Assembly: GCF_023078335.1 (NCBI RefSeq)
Contig: NZ_CP095550.1
Span: 4,570,001 to 4,634,000 of the forward strand
Direction: 5' to 3'
DNA length: 64,000 bases
From: Metabacillus endolithicus
GTDB lineage: Bacteria > Bacillota > Bacilli > Bacillales > Bacillaceae
The notes below the pieces were generated by a model. It saw nothing but the letters and a program-made list of their open reading frames with translations, had not been told where the DNA came from and searched no databases. Shown piece by piece: positions 1 to 14,871 of the stretch; position 1 is the first letter of the stretch, and the number at the start of each line of letters is the position of its first letter. A program made the translations under genes and the position numbers.

Positions 1-248
1 CGTTTATCGAATGTCAGCTTGAAACTGGAAGAACCCATCAAATTCGTGTTCATATGAAGTATATAGGCTTTCCGTTAGTTGGTGATCCGAAATACGGGCC
101 GAAAAAAACACTCGACATTAATGGACAAGCACTTCATGCAGGTATCCTAGGGTTTGAACACCCTCGGACTAAAGAATATCTTGAGTTTGAAGCTCCGTTA
201 CCTAATGAATTTGAAGAAGTATTAAATAGTATTAAAAATAATCATTGA
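1..248 (+). CDS. rluD: 23S rRNA pseudouridine synthase RluD-type, C-terminal fragment
   Basis: Only the last 82 codons are present; the gene enters from the left edge and its first complete codon starts at base 3. The visible part contains the ETGRTHQIRVH segment and then the VGDPKYG and ALHAG motifs, all typical of the C-terminal catalytic half of the RluA/RluD pseudouridine synthase family, which modifies uridines in 23S rRNA. The active-site Asp of this family lies upstream and cannot be seen. In Bacillus this gene sits directly before pyrR, as here. The TGA stop at 246-248 lies inside the -35 element of the pyr promoter. RluD rather than another RluA paralogue is inferred from position. 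Confidence 0.9.
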   Translation, partial: FIECQLETGRTHQIRVHMKYIGFPLVGDPKYGPKKTLDINGQALHAGILGFEHPRTKEYLEFEAPLPNEFEEVLNSIKNNH

Positions 249-273
249 CACATTTCTACATGTTTGTCATAAT
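245..273 (+). promoter_or_regulatory. pyr operon promoter (sigma-A type)
   Basis: A perfect -35 TTGACA (245-250) and a -10 CATAAT (268-273) are separated by 17 bases. The -35 overlaps the rluD stop codon. Transcription from here would begin about 280 and give a leader that contains the first PyrR attenuator. Confidence 0.8.
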
Positions 274-302
274 GTAATTAACTTAATAAGAACCTTTAAC
301 AC

Positions 303-410
303 AGTCCCGTGAGGCTGAGAAGGAAAACGGATAAAGACCATAGTCTATATTGGCTTAGTCTAGCTATGTCTTCGTTAACCCTCTCACAAAATCGGTGAGA
401 GGTTTTTTCG
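303..410 (+). promoter_or_regulatory. PyrR-dependent attenuator 1 (pyrR leader)
   Basis: The PyrR-binding loop AGTCCCGTGAGGCT is at 303-316 and fits the consensus ARUCCNGNGAGGYU. An intrinsic terminator follows: CCTCTCAC (380-387) pairs with GTGAGAGG (395-402), then a T tract. In the known Bacillus mechanism, PyrR with UMP stabilises the binding hairpin, blocks the antiterminator and lets the terminator form. Confidence 0.92.
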
Positions 411-431
411 TTTTTCAAGGTTATATTTTGA

Positions 432-1010
<579 letters not shown>

Positions 1011-1029
1011 ATAAAACCCTTTTAAGAAC

Positions 1030-1137
1030 AGTCCAGAGAGGCTGCAAAGGGGCGCACATTGGAAGGTGGTCATTATAATAATGATTGCTCGCCTCTTTGT
1101 ACCTCTTTGCCTTAGGATTAAGCAAAGAGGTTTTTTT
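1030..1137 (+). promoter_or_regulatory. PyrR-dependent attenuator 2 (pyrR-pyrP spacer)
   Basis: The PyrR-binding loop AGTCCAGAGAGGCT is at 1030-1043. The terminator stem is CCTCTTTGC (1102-1110) with GCAAAGAGG (1122-1130), followed by seven T. The CCTCTTTG copy just upstream (1092-1099) repeats the left arm and may take part in the antiterminator. Confidence 0.92.
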
Positions 1138-1265
1138 ATGGCATAAAAAGCGTTACATGAGTGAATGGTCGGAAAAACAATTTAAAGATTACCGCTATTA
1201 TAATAAAATTACGATTCTTTCACACATTATAACTAACAAGAATGATGCATATTGGAGGACCTAAC

Positions 1266-2546
1266 ATGAAAGAAGATCAAATTGTCTTAGATGTAAAAGA
1301 TACACCAAAACCAATGACCTGGCTTGCGCTTAGCTTTCAACATTTGTTTGCCATGTTTGGCGCAACAATTCTAGTACCATTTTTAGTGGAGCTAGATCCA
1401 GCTGTAGCACTTATCTCAAGTGGATTAGGAACGATTGCATTCTTACTCATTACAAAAGGTCAAGTACCAGCGTATTTAGGATCGTCCTTCGCATTCATTA
1501 CGCCAATTATTGTGGCAAAATCAACAGCAGGTGTAGGAGCTGCGATGGTAGGGAGCTTTTTAGCTGGTCTTGTATACGGAATTATTGCTTTACTTATTAA
1601 AGGGACGGGTCATAAATGGATAATGAAAATACTTCCGCCAGTAGTTGTAGGACCTGTCATTATCGTTATTGGATTGGGATTAGCAGCAACTGCGGTAGGT
1701 ATGGCGACAAATAACCCTGCTGGCGATTATAGCTTAAAACATTTCTCAGTTGCGTTGGTAACATTGTTAATCACAATTTTATGTTCAATCTTTCTAAAAG
1801 GATTTTTCAACTTAATACCAGTACTTATTGGAATTGCAGGCGGCTATTTCTACTCACTAGCGATTGGAATTATTGATTTCTCAAACGTTATAGCAGCAAA
1901 TTGGATTCAAGTACCAAACTTTGTTATTCCTTTTGTAAACTACACTCCAGCAATTACACTTGATATTGTATTACTTATGGTACCTGTTGTTGTCGTGACA
2001 ATCTCAGAGCATATTGGACACCAACTAGTTTTAGGGAAAGTTGTTGGAAGAGATTATATTGAAAAACCAGGCTTACATCGTTCGATTTTAGGAGATGGTG
2101 TAGCTACAATGATTGCTGCTTTAATCGGTGGACCACCGAATACAACATATGGTGAAAACATTGGCGTTCTGGCAATTACAAGAGTTTATAGTGTGTTTGT
2201 TATCGCAGGAGCCGCAGTACTAGCCATTTTGTTTGGGTTTATTGGAAAGATATCAGCATTTATCAGTTCAATCCCGACACCTGTTATGGGTGGAGTATCC
2301 ATTCTTCTATTTGGTATCATCGCATCATCTGGATTACGTATGATGATTGACAGCAAACTTGATCTTGGAAATAAACGAAATTTAATTATAGTGTCTGTTA
2401 TATTAGTAATTGGAATTGGAGAAGCAACGCTTAAGATTGGGAATTTCGACCTTCATGGGATGGCATTAGCAGCAATAATTGGTATTGTATTAAATTTAGT
2501 TCTACCTTATGATAAGGACGAATCAATTAATAATGAAACGGCATAA
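1266..2546 (+). CDS. pyrP: Uracil permease (NCS2 nucleobase:cation symporter)
   Basis: The 426-residue hydrophobic protein has a dozen or more membrane segments and belongs to the NCS2 (UraA/PyrP) family. It imports uracil by proton symport across the cytoplasmic membrane. The conserved segment TISEHIGHQLVLGKVVGRD and the later GGPPNTTYGEN motif contain the family's substrate-site acidic residue and conserved polar positions. I chose ATG 1266 (MKEDQIVLD) because TTGGAGG stands at the correct distance before it; the upstream in-frame ATG at 1242 has no such site. It lies between attenuators 2 and 3, so its expression is set by PyrR. Confidence 0.95.
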   Translation: MKEDQIVLDVKDTPKPMTWLALSFQHLFAMFGATILVPFLVELDPAVALISSGLGTIAFLLITKGQVPAYLGSSFAFITPIIVAKSTAGVGAAMVGSFLAGLVYGIIALLIKGTGHKWIMKILPPVVVGPVIIVIGLGLAATAVGMATNNPAGDYSLKHFSVALVTLLITILCSIFLKGFFNLIPVLIGIAGGYFYSLAIGIIDFSNVIAANWIQVPNFVIPFVNYTPAITLDIVLLMVPVVVVTISEHIGHQLVLGKVVGRDYIEKPGLHRSILGDGVATMIAALIGGPPNTTYGENIGVLAITRVYSVFVIAGAAVLAILFGFIGKISAFISSIPTPVMGGVSILLFGIIASSGLRMMIDSKLDLGNKRNLIIVSVILVIGIGEATLKIGNFDLHGMALAAIIGIVLNLVLPYDKDESINNETA

Positions 2547-2573
2547 GAAAATGGCTTAGATCTTTTAAAGAAA

Positions 2574-2675
2574 AGTCCAGAGAGGCTTAAAAGGGTGTAA
2601 GGCAAACAAAGGTATCTCTATACCTTCATTTGCTCTACCTTCAAACACCCTGATTTAGTAAATCAGGGTGTTTTT
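2574..2675 (+). promoter_or_regulatory. PyrR-dependent attenuator 3 (pyrP-pyrB spacer)
   Basis: The PyrR-binding loop AGTCCAGAGAGGCT is at 2574-2587. The terminator ACACCCTGATTT (2645-2656) pairs with AAATCAGGGTGT across a short loop and ends in a T tract (2671-2675). Confidence 0.92.
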
Positions 2676-2721
2676 CTATAAAAAGAGACTTATTAAAACA
2701 AGATTATAGGAGTGGTTGGGC

Positions 2722-4903
<2,182 letters not shown>

Positions 4904-4907
<4 letters not shown>

Positions 4908-5993
4908 AAAGACAACTAATCTTAGAAGATGGAACAGTATTTTTGGGTGAAGCATTTGGAAGTGATAAGGAGAATTTTGGAGAAGTAGTATTTAACACAG
5001 GAATGACAGGATACCAAGAAATCCTTTCAGATCCATCATATTGTGGACAGATCGTCACTTTAACGTATCCTTTAATCGGAAACTATGGTATTAACAGAGA
5101 TGATTTCGAAACGATTACGCCATTTATAAACGGATTTGTTGTAAAGGAATTCTGTGACTATCCTTCTAACTGGAGAAGTGAATATACAATTGATGAGTAT
5201 TTTAAAATGAAAAACATCCCTGGAATCTCAGGCATTGATACTCGTAAGCTTACAAGAATTATTCGTATGCACGGTACATTAAAAGGAGCAATTTGCTCAG
5301 CAGATGCAAACCCAGAAGAAGTCATTAGTAAGCTAAAAGGAACACAACTTCCTACAGATCAAGTACAAGTTGTTTCAACAAAAACAGCCTATCCAAGCCT
5401 CAGGCAGAGGACATCGTGTAGTGTTAGTTGATTTTGGAATGAAGCATGGTATTTTAAGAGAATTAAATAAACGTAACTGTGACATTGTTGTTGTACCTCA
5501 TAATGTAACAGCTGAGGAAGTATTACAACTTAAACCAGATGGTATTATGCTATCAAATGGTCCTGGAGATCCAAAAGATGTACCAGAAGCAATTGAAATG
5601 ATTAAAGGAATTCTTGGTAAAGTTCCATTATTCGGAATTTGTTTAGGTCACCAATTATTTGCCTTAGCTTGTGGTGCAGATTCAGAAAAAATGAAATTCG
5701 GTCACCGTGGGTCTAACCACCCGGTAAAAGAATTAAGCACAGGTAAAGTTGATATTACTTCACAAAACCATGGATATACAGTTAGAGAAGATTCAATTAA
5801 GGATACAGATTTAGAAGTAACACATGTTGCATTAAATGATGGAACAGTAGAAGGTCTTAAACATAAACAAGCACCTGCATTCACAGTTCAATACCACCCA
5901 GAGGCTTCACCAGGCCCTGAAGACGCAAACGGATTATTTGATCAGTTTTTAAACTTGATGATTGAAGCTAATAAGAAAGAAGGGGTTCTATAA
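4904..5993 (+). CDS. pyrAA: Carbamoyl-phosphate synthase (pyrimidine-specific) small subunit (frameshift near 5400)
   Basis: This is the glutaminase subunit that releases ammonia from glutamine for carbamoyl phosphate synthesis. The C-terminal class I amidotransferase domain shows the nucleophile motif [12 protein letters not shown] and the catalytic HPEASPGP. One extra T at 5400 breaks the frame: AAGCCTCAGG should read AAGCCCAGG, giving YPSPGRG and joining the N-terminal domain to the amidotransferase domain. The restored length is about 362 residues, as expected. It ends on the A of the pyrAB start codon. Confidence 0.93.
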
Positions 5994-8900
5994 TGCCAAA
6001 ACGTACAGACATCAATAAAATTCTTGTTATCGGTTCAGGTCCAATCGTCATTGGTCAAGCAGCAGAATTTGACTATGCTGGAACACAAGCATGTATCGCT
6101 TTAAAAGAAGAAGGATATGAAGTTGTACTTGTTAACTCAAATCCAGCAACAATTATGACTGATACAGAAATTGCAGATAAAGTATATATTGAGCCTCTTA
6201 CGGTTGAATTTTTAAGCAACATTATTCGTAAAGAACGTCCAGATGCCCTTGTTCCAACTTTAGGAGGACAAACGGGTCTTAACATGGCCGTTCAATTGGC
6301 AGAGTCAGGTGTACTTGATGAATGTGGAGTGGAAATTTTAGGTACTAAGCTTTCCGCAATCCAACAAGCAGAAGATCGTGATTTATTCAGAAGATTAATG
6401 AATGAATTAAATGAGCCTGTACCTGAAAGTGAAATTATCCATAACTTAGATGAAGCTTTTGCGTTTGTTAATCAAATCGGATATCCAGTTATCGTAAGAC
6501 CTGCCTATACATTAGGTGGAACTGGTGGAGGTATTTGTGAAAATGAAGAAGATCTTATCGAAATTGTTACAAGTGGATTAAAAAACGCCCTGTAACACAA
6601 TGTCTTCTTGAAAAAAGTATTGCTGGATTTAAAGAAATTGAATATGAGGTAATGCGTGACTCAAATGACCATGCCATTGTTGTTTGTAACATGGAAAACT
6701 TTGATCCAGTAGGTGTTCATACAGGTGACTCAATCGTTTTTGCACCAAGTCAAACGTTAAGTGACCGTGAATATCAAATGCTGCGAAACGTATCATTAAA
6801 GATTATCCGTGCATTGAAAATTGAAGGTGGCTGTAATGTTCAGCTAGCACTTGATCCAGACAGCTTTAAATACTACATTATTGAGGTTAACCCACGTGTA
6901 AGTAGGTCATCTGCGTTAGCTTCTAAAGCAACTGGATATCCAATCGCTAAATTAGCAGCGAAAATTGCTGTTGGTTTAACACTAGATGAAATGAAAAACC
7001 CTGTTACAGGGAGAACATATGCATGCTTTGAGCCAGCATTAGATTATATCGTATCAAAGATCCCACGCTGGCCTTTTGATAAGTTTGAGTCTGCAAACCG
7101 CCGTTTAGGAACTCAAATGAAAGCAACTGGTGAGGTTATGGCGATCGGTCGTACACTTGAGGAATCACTCTTAAAAGCAGTTCGTTCACTCGAGTCTGAT
7201 GTAGATTATCTTCGTTTAAAAGATGCTGAACAATTCACAGACGAACTAATTGAAAAGCGTATCCGTAAAGCTGGTGATGAGCGCCTATTTTATATCGCTG
7301 AAGCTCTTAGAAGAGGTGTTACGAAAGAAACCATTCATGAGTGGAGCCAAATTGACTTATTTTTCTTAATGAAGATTGAAAAAATTATTGCATTTGAAAA
7401 AAATCTTCAAGAAAACCCTTATGAATTAACAACATTACAAACAGCTAAAGAAATGGGCTTTGCAGATTCTGAGATTGCTAAGCTTTGGAATACAAATGAT
7501 CGTGAAGTTTATGAATTAAGAAAACAAGCAAATATTATCCCAGTTTATAAAATGGTTGATACATGTGCAGCGGAATTTGAATCTGCAACACCATACTTCT
7601 ATGGATCATATGAAGACGAAAACGAATCAATTGTAACTGAGCGTGAAAGTGTTGTTGTTTTAGGCTCAGGTCCAATCCGAATTGGTCAAGGTGTTGAGTT
7701 CGATTATGCAACGGTTCACTCTGTATGGGCAATTAAAGAAGCAGGGTATGAAGCGATCATTGTAAATAACAATCCTGAAACTGTTTCAACAGATTTCAGT
7801 ATTTCTGACAAGCTTTATTTTGAACCATTAACAATTGAAGATGTTATGCATATCATCGATTTAGAAAAACCAAAGGGTGTTGTTGTTCAATTCGGTGGTC
7901 AAACAGCTATTAATCTAGCGGATGAGTTACAAGCTCGAGGTGTAAAAATACTTGGAACATCTTTGGAAGATTTAGATCGTGCGGAAGATCGTGATAAATT
8001 TGAACATACTTTAGCTACTCTTGGAATTCCTCAACCACATGGAAAAACAGCTACTTCTGTAGACCAGGCTGTGAAAATTGCAGAAAACATTGGTTATCCA
8101 GTATTAGTAAGACCATCTTATGTACTAGGTGGACGTGCAATGGAAATTGTTTACCAAGAGGCTGAGCTTTTACACTATATGAATAATGCGGTAAAAATAA
8201 ATCCGCAACATCCTGTATTGATTGATAAATATCTAACAGGTAAAGAAATTGAAGTTGATGCAATTTCTGATGGAGAAACAGTTCTTATACCTGGAATTAT
8301 GGAGCATATTGAACGTGCAGGTGTTCACTCAGGAGATTCAATTGCTGTATACCCGCCGCAATCTTTATCTGAAGAAATTAAAAATAGTATTATTGACTAC
8401 ACAATTAAACTTGCTAAAGGGTTAAATATTATTGGATTGCTAAATATCCAATTCGTATTATCAAAAGGAGCGATTTACGTACTAGAAGTAAATCCTCGCT
8501 CAAGCCGTACGGTACCATTTTTAAGCAAAATTACCGGAGTACCGATGGCTAATTTAGCAACAAAAGTAATACTTGGTGCAAAACTTGAGGAACTTGGCTA
8601 TGAAACAGGATTACATCCAGAAAGTGAAGGTGTGTATGTAAAAGCTCCTGTCTTCTCATTCGCTAAGTTACGCCGAGTGGACATCACATTAGGACCTGAG
8701 ATGAAATCAACAGGAGAAGTAATGGGTAAAGACATTACTCTTGAGAAAGCTCTTTATAAAGCACTTGTTGCATCTGGAATTCAGATTAAAAACCATGGAT
8801 CAGTTTTATTAACAGTAGCGGATAAAGATAAAGAAGAAGGTTTAGAGATTGCTAGAAGATTCCACCAAATTGGATATCAAATTCTTGCGACAAGTGGAAC

Positions 8901-9200
8901 CGCAGATTATTTAAGAACCTACAATATTCCGGCGAAAGTTGTTAATAAAATTGGTGCGTCTGAACCGAATTTATTAGATGTTATTCGTAAAGGTGAAGCA
9001 CAGTTTGTGATCAATACGTTAACAAAAGGAAAACAGCCAGCGAGAGACGGATTTAAAATTCGCCGTGAATCAGTAGAAAATGGAATTCCTTGTTTAACTT
9101 CATTAGATACAGCAGTTGCGATTTTACGTGTACTAGAGTCGATGACATTCTCTACAGATACGATGCCAAAGATCAACAAGCAGCTAGAGGTGAGCTTAAC

Positions 9201-9204
<4 letters not shown>
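5993..9204 (+). CDS. pyrAB: Carbamoyl-phosphate synthase (pyrimidine-specific) large subunit (frameshift near 6586)
   Basis: The large subunit has two ATP-grasp halves (residues about 1-550 and 550-930) and a C-terminal regulatory MGS-like domain. Repeated motifs show the internal duplication: [20 protein letters not shown] in the first half and [19 protein letters not shown] in the second. One base is missing at about 6586, in AAAAAACGCCCTG; adding one (for example GGCC or AGCC) restores the segment [12 protein letters not shown]. The restored product is about 1070 residues, the family length. Its stop overlaps the pyrK GTG start. Confidence 0.94.
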
Positions 9205-11601
<2,397 letters not shown>

Positions 11602-11605
<4 letters not shown>

Positions 11606-12234
11606 AACAAACGATTGCAAAAAACCTATTAGAAATTAAGGCAGTTTATCTCCAACCAAATGACCCCTTCACTTGGTCTAGTGGATTAAAGTCACCAATT
11701 TACTGTGATAATCGTCTTACATTATCATTTCCTTCTATTCGTACTCAAATAGCTGAAGGTCTTATTGATCTAATAAAAGAGCATTACCCTGAGGTTGAAG
11801 TGATCGCAGGGACTGCAACTGCAGGTATCCCTCACGCTGCATGGGTAAGTGATAAAATGGATTTACCAATGGTTTATGTTCGAAGCAAGGCAAAGGGACA
11901 TGGTAAAGGAAATCAAATTGAAGGACAAGTTAAGCAAAACCAGAAGGTAGTGGTTGTGGAAGATTTGATTTCAACTGGCGGAAGTGCCATTACAGCTGTT
12001 GAAGCTCTTCGTGAAGCAGGCTGTGAGGTTTTAGGGATCGTAGCGATTTTTACATATGATCTTGCACTTGGAAAATCAAAACTGGAAGAAGCGAATATTA
12101 AAGCACAATCGTTATGTGACTATAACACTCTAGTTGAGGTTGCTGCTAAAGAAGGTTATGTAACAGAGCAGGACATTAGTAAATTAAAAATGTGGAGAGA
12201 AGATCCATCTTCTGAACGCTGGCTTGATGTATAA
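11602..12234 (+). CDS. pyrE: Orotate phosphoribosyltransferase
   Basis: PyrE joins orotate to PRPP to give OMP. The 210-residue protein has the PRPP motif [14 protein letters not shown] and the flexible-loop [13 protein letters not shown] lysines. ATG 11602 overlaps the pyrF stop and follows AGAGG, so the two are coupled. It is the last gene of the pyr operon and is followed by a bidirectional hairpin. Confidence 0.97.
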
Positions 12235-12251
12235 CAAATAAACCTAAGGAA

Positions 12252-12320
12252 AAAAGCGTCTTTTATCGTATGCTCAAATAACGTTCATTAACGTGGAAGG
12301 ATACATAAAAAGGCGCTTTT
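12252..12320. terminator. Bidirectional long stem between pyrE and the antisense small gene
   Basis: AAAAGCGTCTTTTAT (12252-12266) pairs imperfectly with ATAAAAAGGCGCTTTT (12305-12320), with a loop of about 38 bases. It would end the pyr transcript. The right arm also holds the stop codon of the minus-strand gene at 12319, so it can serve both directions. Confidence 0.6.
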
Positions 12321-12594
12321 AAATGTTTGATATAATTAGAAAGAAGGAACTAAATGAAATAATTAGAAATACGATTAAGTAGCTTGGATAAATGAAACGT
12401 TCAGGAATTTTCACCTTTTTTAATAAGCTCCATACTGCTATACCAAGGATAGCAAAAATGAAGGAATGCCTTACAGCTTTTAACTGATTCAATAGTTCTT
12501 TACTTGGCTTGTACATAAATATATGAGCGATACTGAGACAAAATAGATAAAAACCAATGAAGACTAAACAAATATTAGCCACGATCTCCCACAT
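12319..12594 (-). CDS. Small hypothetical membrane protein, 91 residues
   Basis: I do not recognise the family. The start at 12594 (MWEIVANICLVF) has an excellent site, AAGGAGGA, seven bases before it on the minus strand; a longer frame opens upstream but lacks such a site. The protein has three hydrophobic segments (about residues 3-25, 42-60 and 70-90) with a short basic loop KAVRHS after the first and KKVKIPER between the second and third. It is convergent with the pyr operon and divergent from cysH. The strong ribosome binding site argues that it is real. Function unknown. Confidence 0.65.
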   Translation of the reverse strand: MWEIVANICLVFIGFYLFCLSIAHIFMYKPSKELLNQLKAVRHSFIFAILGIAVWSLLKKVKIPERFIYPSYLIVFLIISFSSFFLIISNI

Positions 12595-12717
12595 AACAAT
12601 CCTCCTTACACCTTCTATTAAATAGTACAAGTTTATGTATATGATTTTGCTTTTATGATTTATTATAAGAATTTAAGATATTGAATAAAAATTATTAATC
12701 CGATAAGTAAACTCGGG

Positions 12718-12745
12718 TTGACATTTGTTATAATTGTGTTAAAAT
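12718..12745 (+). promoter_or_regulatory. Upstream candidate promoter for the cysH operon
   Basis: TTGACA (12718-12723), 16 bases, then TAAAAT (12740-12745). It lies about 255 bases before cysH. The 405 bases between the small minus-strand gene and cysH hold no other gene that I can see. Confidence 0.5.
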
Positions 12746-12867
12746 TTTGAATCAAATAGCATATTATCATAGTAGGTGTGAGTAAAAAATGCTGGGACAG
12801 TAATAGTAAGGCTTTTTATACGATCACAAAGTTTAAAATTTTTAATAAAAATAATCTAGTAAATGTA

Positions 12868-12895
12868 TTGTCAAATCACAGATAAGGTGTATAAT
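12868..12895 (+). promoter_or_regulatory. Proximal candidate promoter for the cysH operon
   Basis: TTGTCA (12868-12873), 16 bases, then a perfect TATAAT (12890-12895). Transcription would begin about 12902 and yield a leader of roughly 100 bases holding the inverted repeats at 12923-12966. Confidence 0.65.
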
Positions 12896-12922
12896 TCATA
12901 CTATATTAATAGGTTTTACACT

Positions 12923-12966
12923 TAATCCCGAGTATTAATGTGTGAATAAACGGGATTATAATTCCG
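12923..12966 (+). promoter_or_regulatory. Inverted repeats in the cysH leader
   Basis: TAATCCCG (12923-12930) is a perfect complement of CGGGATTA (12951-12958). The right arm is also the left half of a near-palindrome CGGGATTATAATTCCG (12951-12966). The two pairings exclude each other. This could be an operator or a leader switch; which regulator uses it is not shown. No S-box motif is present. Confidence 0.4.
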
Positions 12967-12999
12967 AGTTGAGTAGTATGAGAGAAAGAGGTGAATCGT

Positions 13000-13701
13000 A
13001 TGTTAACATATGAAAACTGGACTGAACAAACTGATTCATTTGAAGTTGATGAAACGTATAAAGGTGCACTTAATGTTTTAAATTGGGCATATGACCATTA
13101 CGGTGAAGAGGTTGTATATGCTTGTAGCTTTGGAATTGAGGGGATCGTTCTAATTGACTTAATTTCTAAAGTGAAACCAGATGCTAAGATCGTTTTCCTT
13201 GATACAGATGTACATTTTAAGGAAACGTATGAATTAATTGATAAGGTAAAAGAAAAATATCCATCATTAAATATTGAATTAAAAAAGCCAAAATTAACAC
13301 TTGAAGAACAAGCTGAGCAATATGGTGATAAATTATGGGAAACAAACCCTAATCAATGCTGTAACATCCGCAAAATTGTTCCTCTAACTGAAACATTAAA
13401 TGGTGCAACAGCATGGATTTCAGGTTTAAGACGAGAACAGTCTGAAACAAGAAAGAATGTAAATTATATTAATAAGGACGAACGCTTTCATTCAGTAAAG
13501 GTTTGCCCGCTTATTCATTGGACGTGGAAGGATGTTTGGAGATACGTTCATAAAAATGACTTAATCTATAACCCTCTTCATGATAGAGGATATCCAAGTA
13601 TCGGTTGTTTTCATTGTACAAAGCCTGCCTTTGATGAAAATGATTTAAGATCAGGTAGATGGTCAGGGCAAATGAAAACAGAATGTGGCCTCCACCAATA
13701 G
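13000..13701 (+). CDS. cysH: Phosphoadenylyl/adenylyl-sulfate reductase CysH
   Basis: CysH reduces activated sulfate to sulfite with thioredoxin. The 233-residue product has the PAPS-reductase core ([11 protein letters not shown] near residue 40), the pair CC at NQCCNIRK, and the pair CxxC at GCFHCTK, the four cysteines that hold a 4Fe-4S cluster in the Bacillus-type enzyme, and a C-terminal ECGLH with the catalytic Cys. ATG 13000 (MLTYENW) follows AAGAGGTGA; the GTG nine bases earlier lies inside that site. It heads the sulfate assimilation cluster. Confidence 0.95.
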   Translation: MLTYENWTEQTDSFEVDETYKGALNVLNWAYDHYGEEVVYACSFGIEGIVLIDLISKVKPDAKIVFLDTDVHFKETYELIDKVKEKYPSLNIELKKPKLTLEEQAEQYGDKLWETNPNQCCNIRKIVPLTETLNGATAWISGLRREQSETRKNVNYINKDERFHSVKVCPLIHWTWKDVWRYVHKNDLIYNPLHDRGYPSIGCFHCTKPAFDENDLRSGRWSGQMKTECGLHQ

Positions 13702-13713
13702 GAGGATATAATC

Positions 13714-14781
13714 ATGTTAGAAATCATTGCCATCATTATTAGCTTCTTTTTTGCAATGAACATTGGGGCGAGCGGTGCAGCTGCCTCAATGGGGGTTGCA
13801 TATGGCTCAGGAGCGATTTTACGACCGAGAAATGCGCTTATATTATGTGGGATAGGGGTCATATTAGGAGCTGTTATTGGCGGTGGAGAAGTTGTCAAAA
13901 CAATAAGTTCTGGAATCATTCCATCATCGCTTATATCGATAAAAATGGTTGTTATTATCCTCTTTTCAGCTACTTTTTCCTTATTCTTATCCAATCTTTT
14001 AGGAATACCACTTTCTACAAGTGAGGTAACGGTGGGATCTGTAGTTGGTGTTGGTATAGCGTACCAAGCCTTATATGTTAATAATTTACTCTATATCATT
14101 ATGTTTTGGATTATTGTTCCGATCGTTGCTTTTGCCATTGCCTTTCTTTTTATAAAAATCCTTCATTCCTTTAAGCTGACTCAAAAGTATAGCTTTGAAG
14201 GAAAGGTGATCACATATTTACTTATATTTGCTGGTTTCTTTGAAGCATTTTCAGCGGGGATGAATAACGTGGCAAATGCTGTTGGACCACTTGTAAGTGC
14301 TGGTATTCTAACGGTTTCAAAAGGAACATTAATTGGAGGAGTGTTTGTTGCTCTAGGTGCTCTGCTTTTAGGGAGACGTGTTTTAGAGACAAACGGTAAG
14401 AAAATAACGAGCTTCTCAAAAATTGAAGGTGTCTTGATTTCTGGTACTGGTGCTACACTTGTTATTGTAGCTTCCATCTTTGGAATACCCGTGCCTCTTA
14501 CTCAAATTACGACCTCGTCGATTTTAGGAATTGGTATTGCGAAATCTGGGTCAAACATCTTTCAACAAAAAATCGTAAAAAATATGCTTATGGTATGGTT
14601 AATTTCTCCACTTGTGTCACTAACGATGAGTTACTTCTTAGTGCAGTTGTTTATAGAAAGTGATTTATATACAATTTTTGTATTAGCGAGTCTTTTGCTA
14701 GCTACAATTGGCGCAAACACTTTAATGAAAGCAAGCAAACAAGAAAAACGTGCTGTACACGAAGAAGGTGGAGGAATATAA
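13714..14781 (+). CDS. cysP: Sulfate permease CysP (PiT family)
   Basis: The 355-residue protein of about ten membrane segments belongs to the inorganic phosphate transporter (PiT) family, within which the Bacillus CysP branch carries sulfate. Two repeated signatures are visible: the N-terminal NIGASGAAASMG and the later GMNNVANAVGPLV. Position directly between cysH and sat supports sulfate rather than phosphate as substrate. Start ATG follows AGGAGG. The substrate call rests on context. Confidence 0.9.
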   Translation: MLEIIAIIISFFFAMNIGASGAAASMGVAYGSGAILRPRNALILCGIGVILGAVIGGGEVVKTISSGIIPSSLISIKMVVIILFSATFSLFLSNLLGIPLSTSEVTVGSVVGVGIAYQALYVNNLLYIIMFWIIVPIVAFAIAFLFIKILHSFKLTQKYSFEGKVITYLLIFAGFFEAFSAGMNNVANAVGPLVSAGILTVSKGTLIGGVFVALGALLLGRRVLETNGKKITSFSKIEGVLISGTGATLVIVASIFGIPVPLTQITTSSILGIGIAKSGSNIFQQKIVKNMLMVWLISPLVSLTMSYFLVQLFIESDLYTIFVLASLLLATIGANTLMKASKQEKRAVHEEGGGI

Positions 14782-14792
14782 CTATTATTCCT

Positions 14793-14833
14793 ATTAAACT
14801 GATTGGATTTATATAAGAATCAATCAGTTTAAT
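14793..14833 (+). promoter_or_regulatory. Stem-loop in the cysP-sat spacer
   Basis: ATTAAACTGATTG (14793-14805) is perfectly complementary to CAATCAGTTTAAT (14821-14833), loop 15 bases. No strong T tract follows (AATTTTGG), so it may slow or partly stop transcription, or protect the upstream message, within the operon. Confidence 0.45.
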
Positions 14834-14871
14834 AATTTTGGTCTATTACATTTTAATTGGAGGAAATGAAA

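Noticed and set aside
12595..12999. S-box (SAM) or T-box riboswitch before cysH
   Set aside because: The conserved S-box and T-box cores are absent and there is no terminator in the leader.
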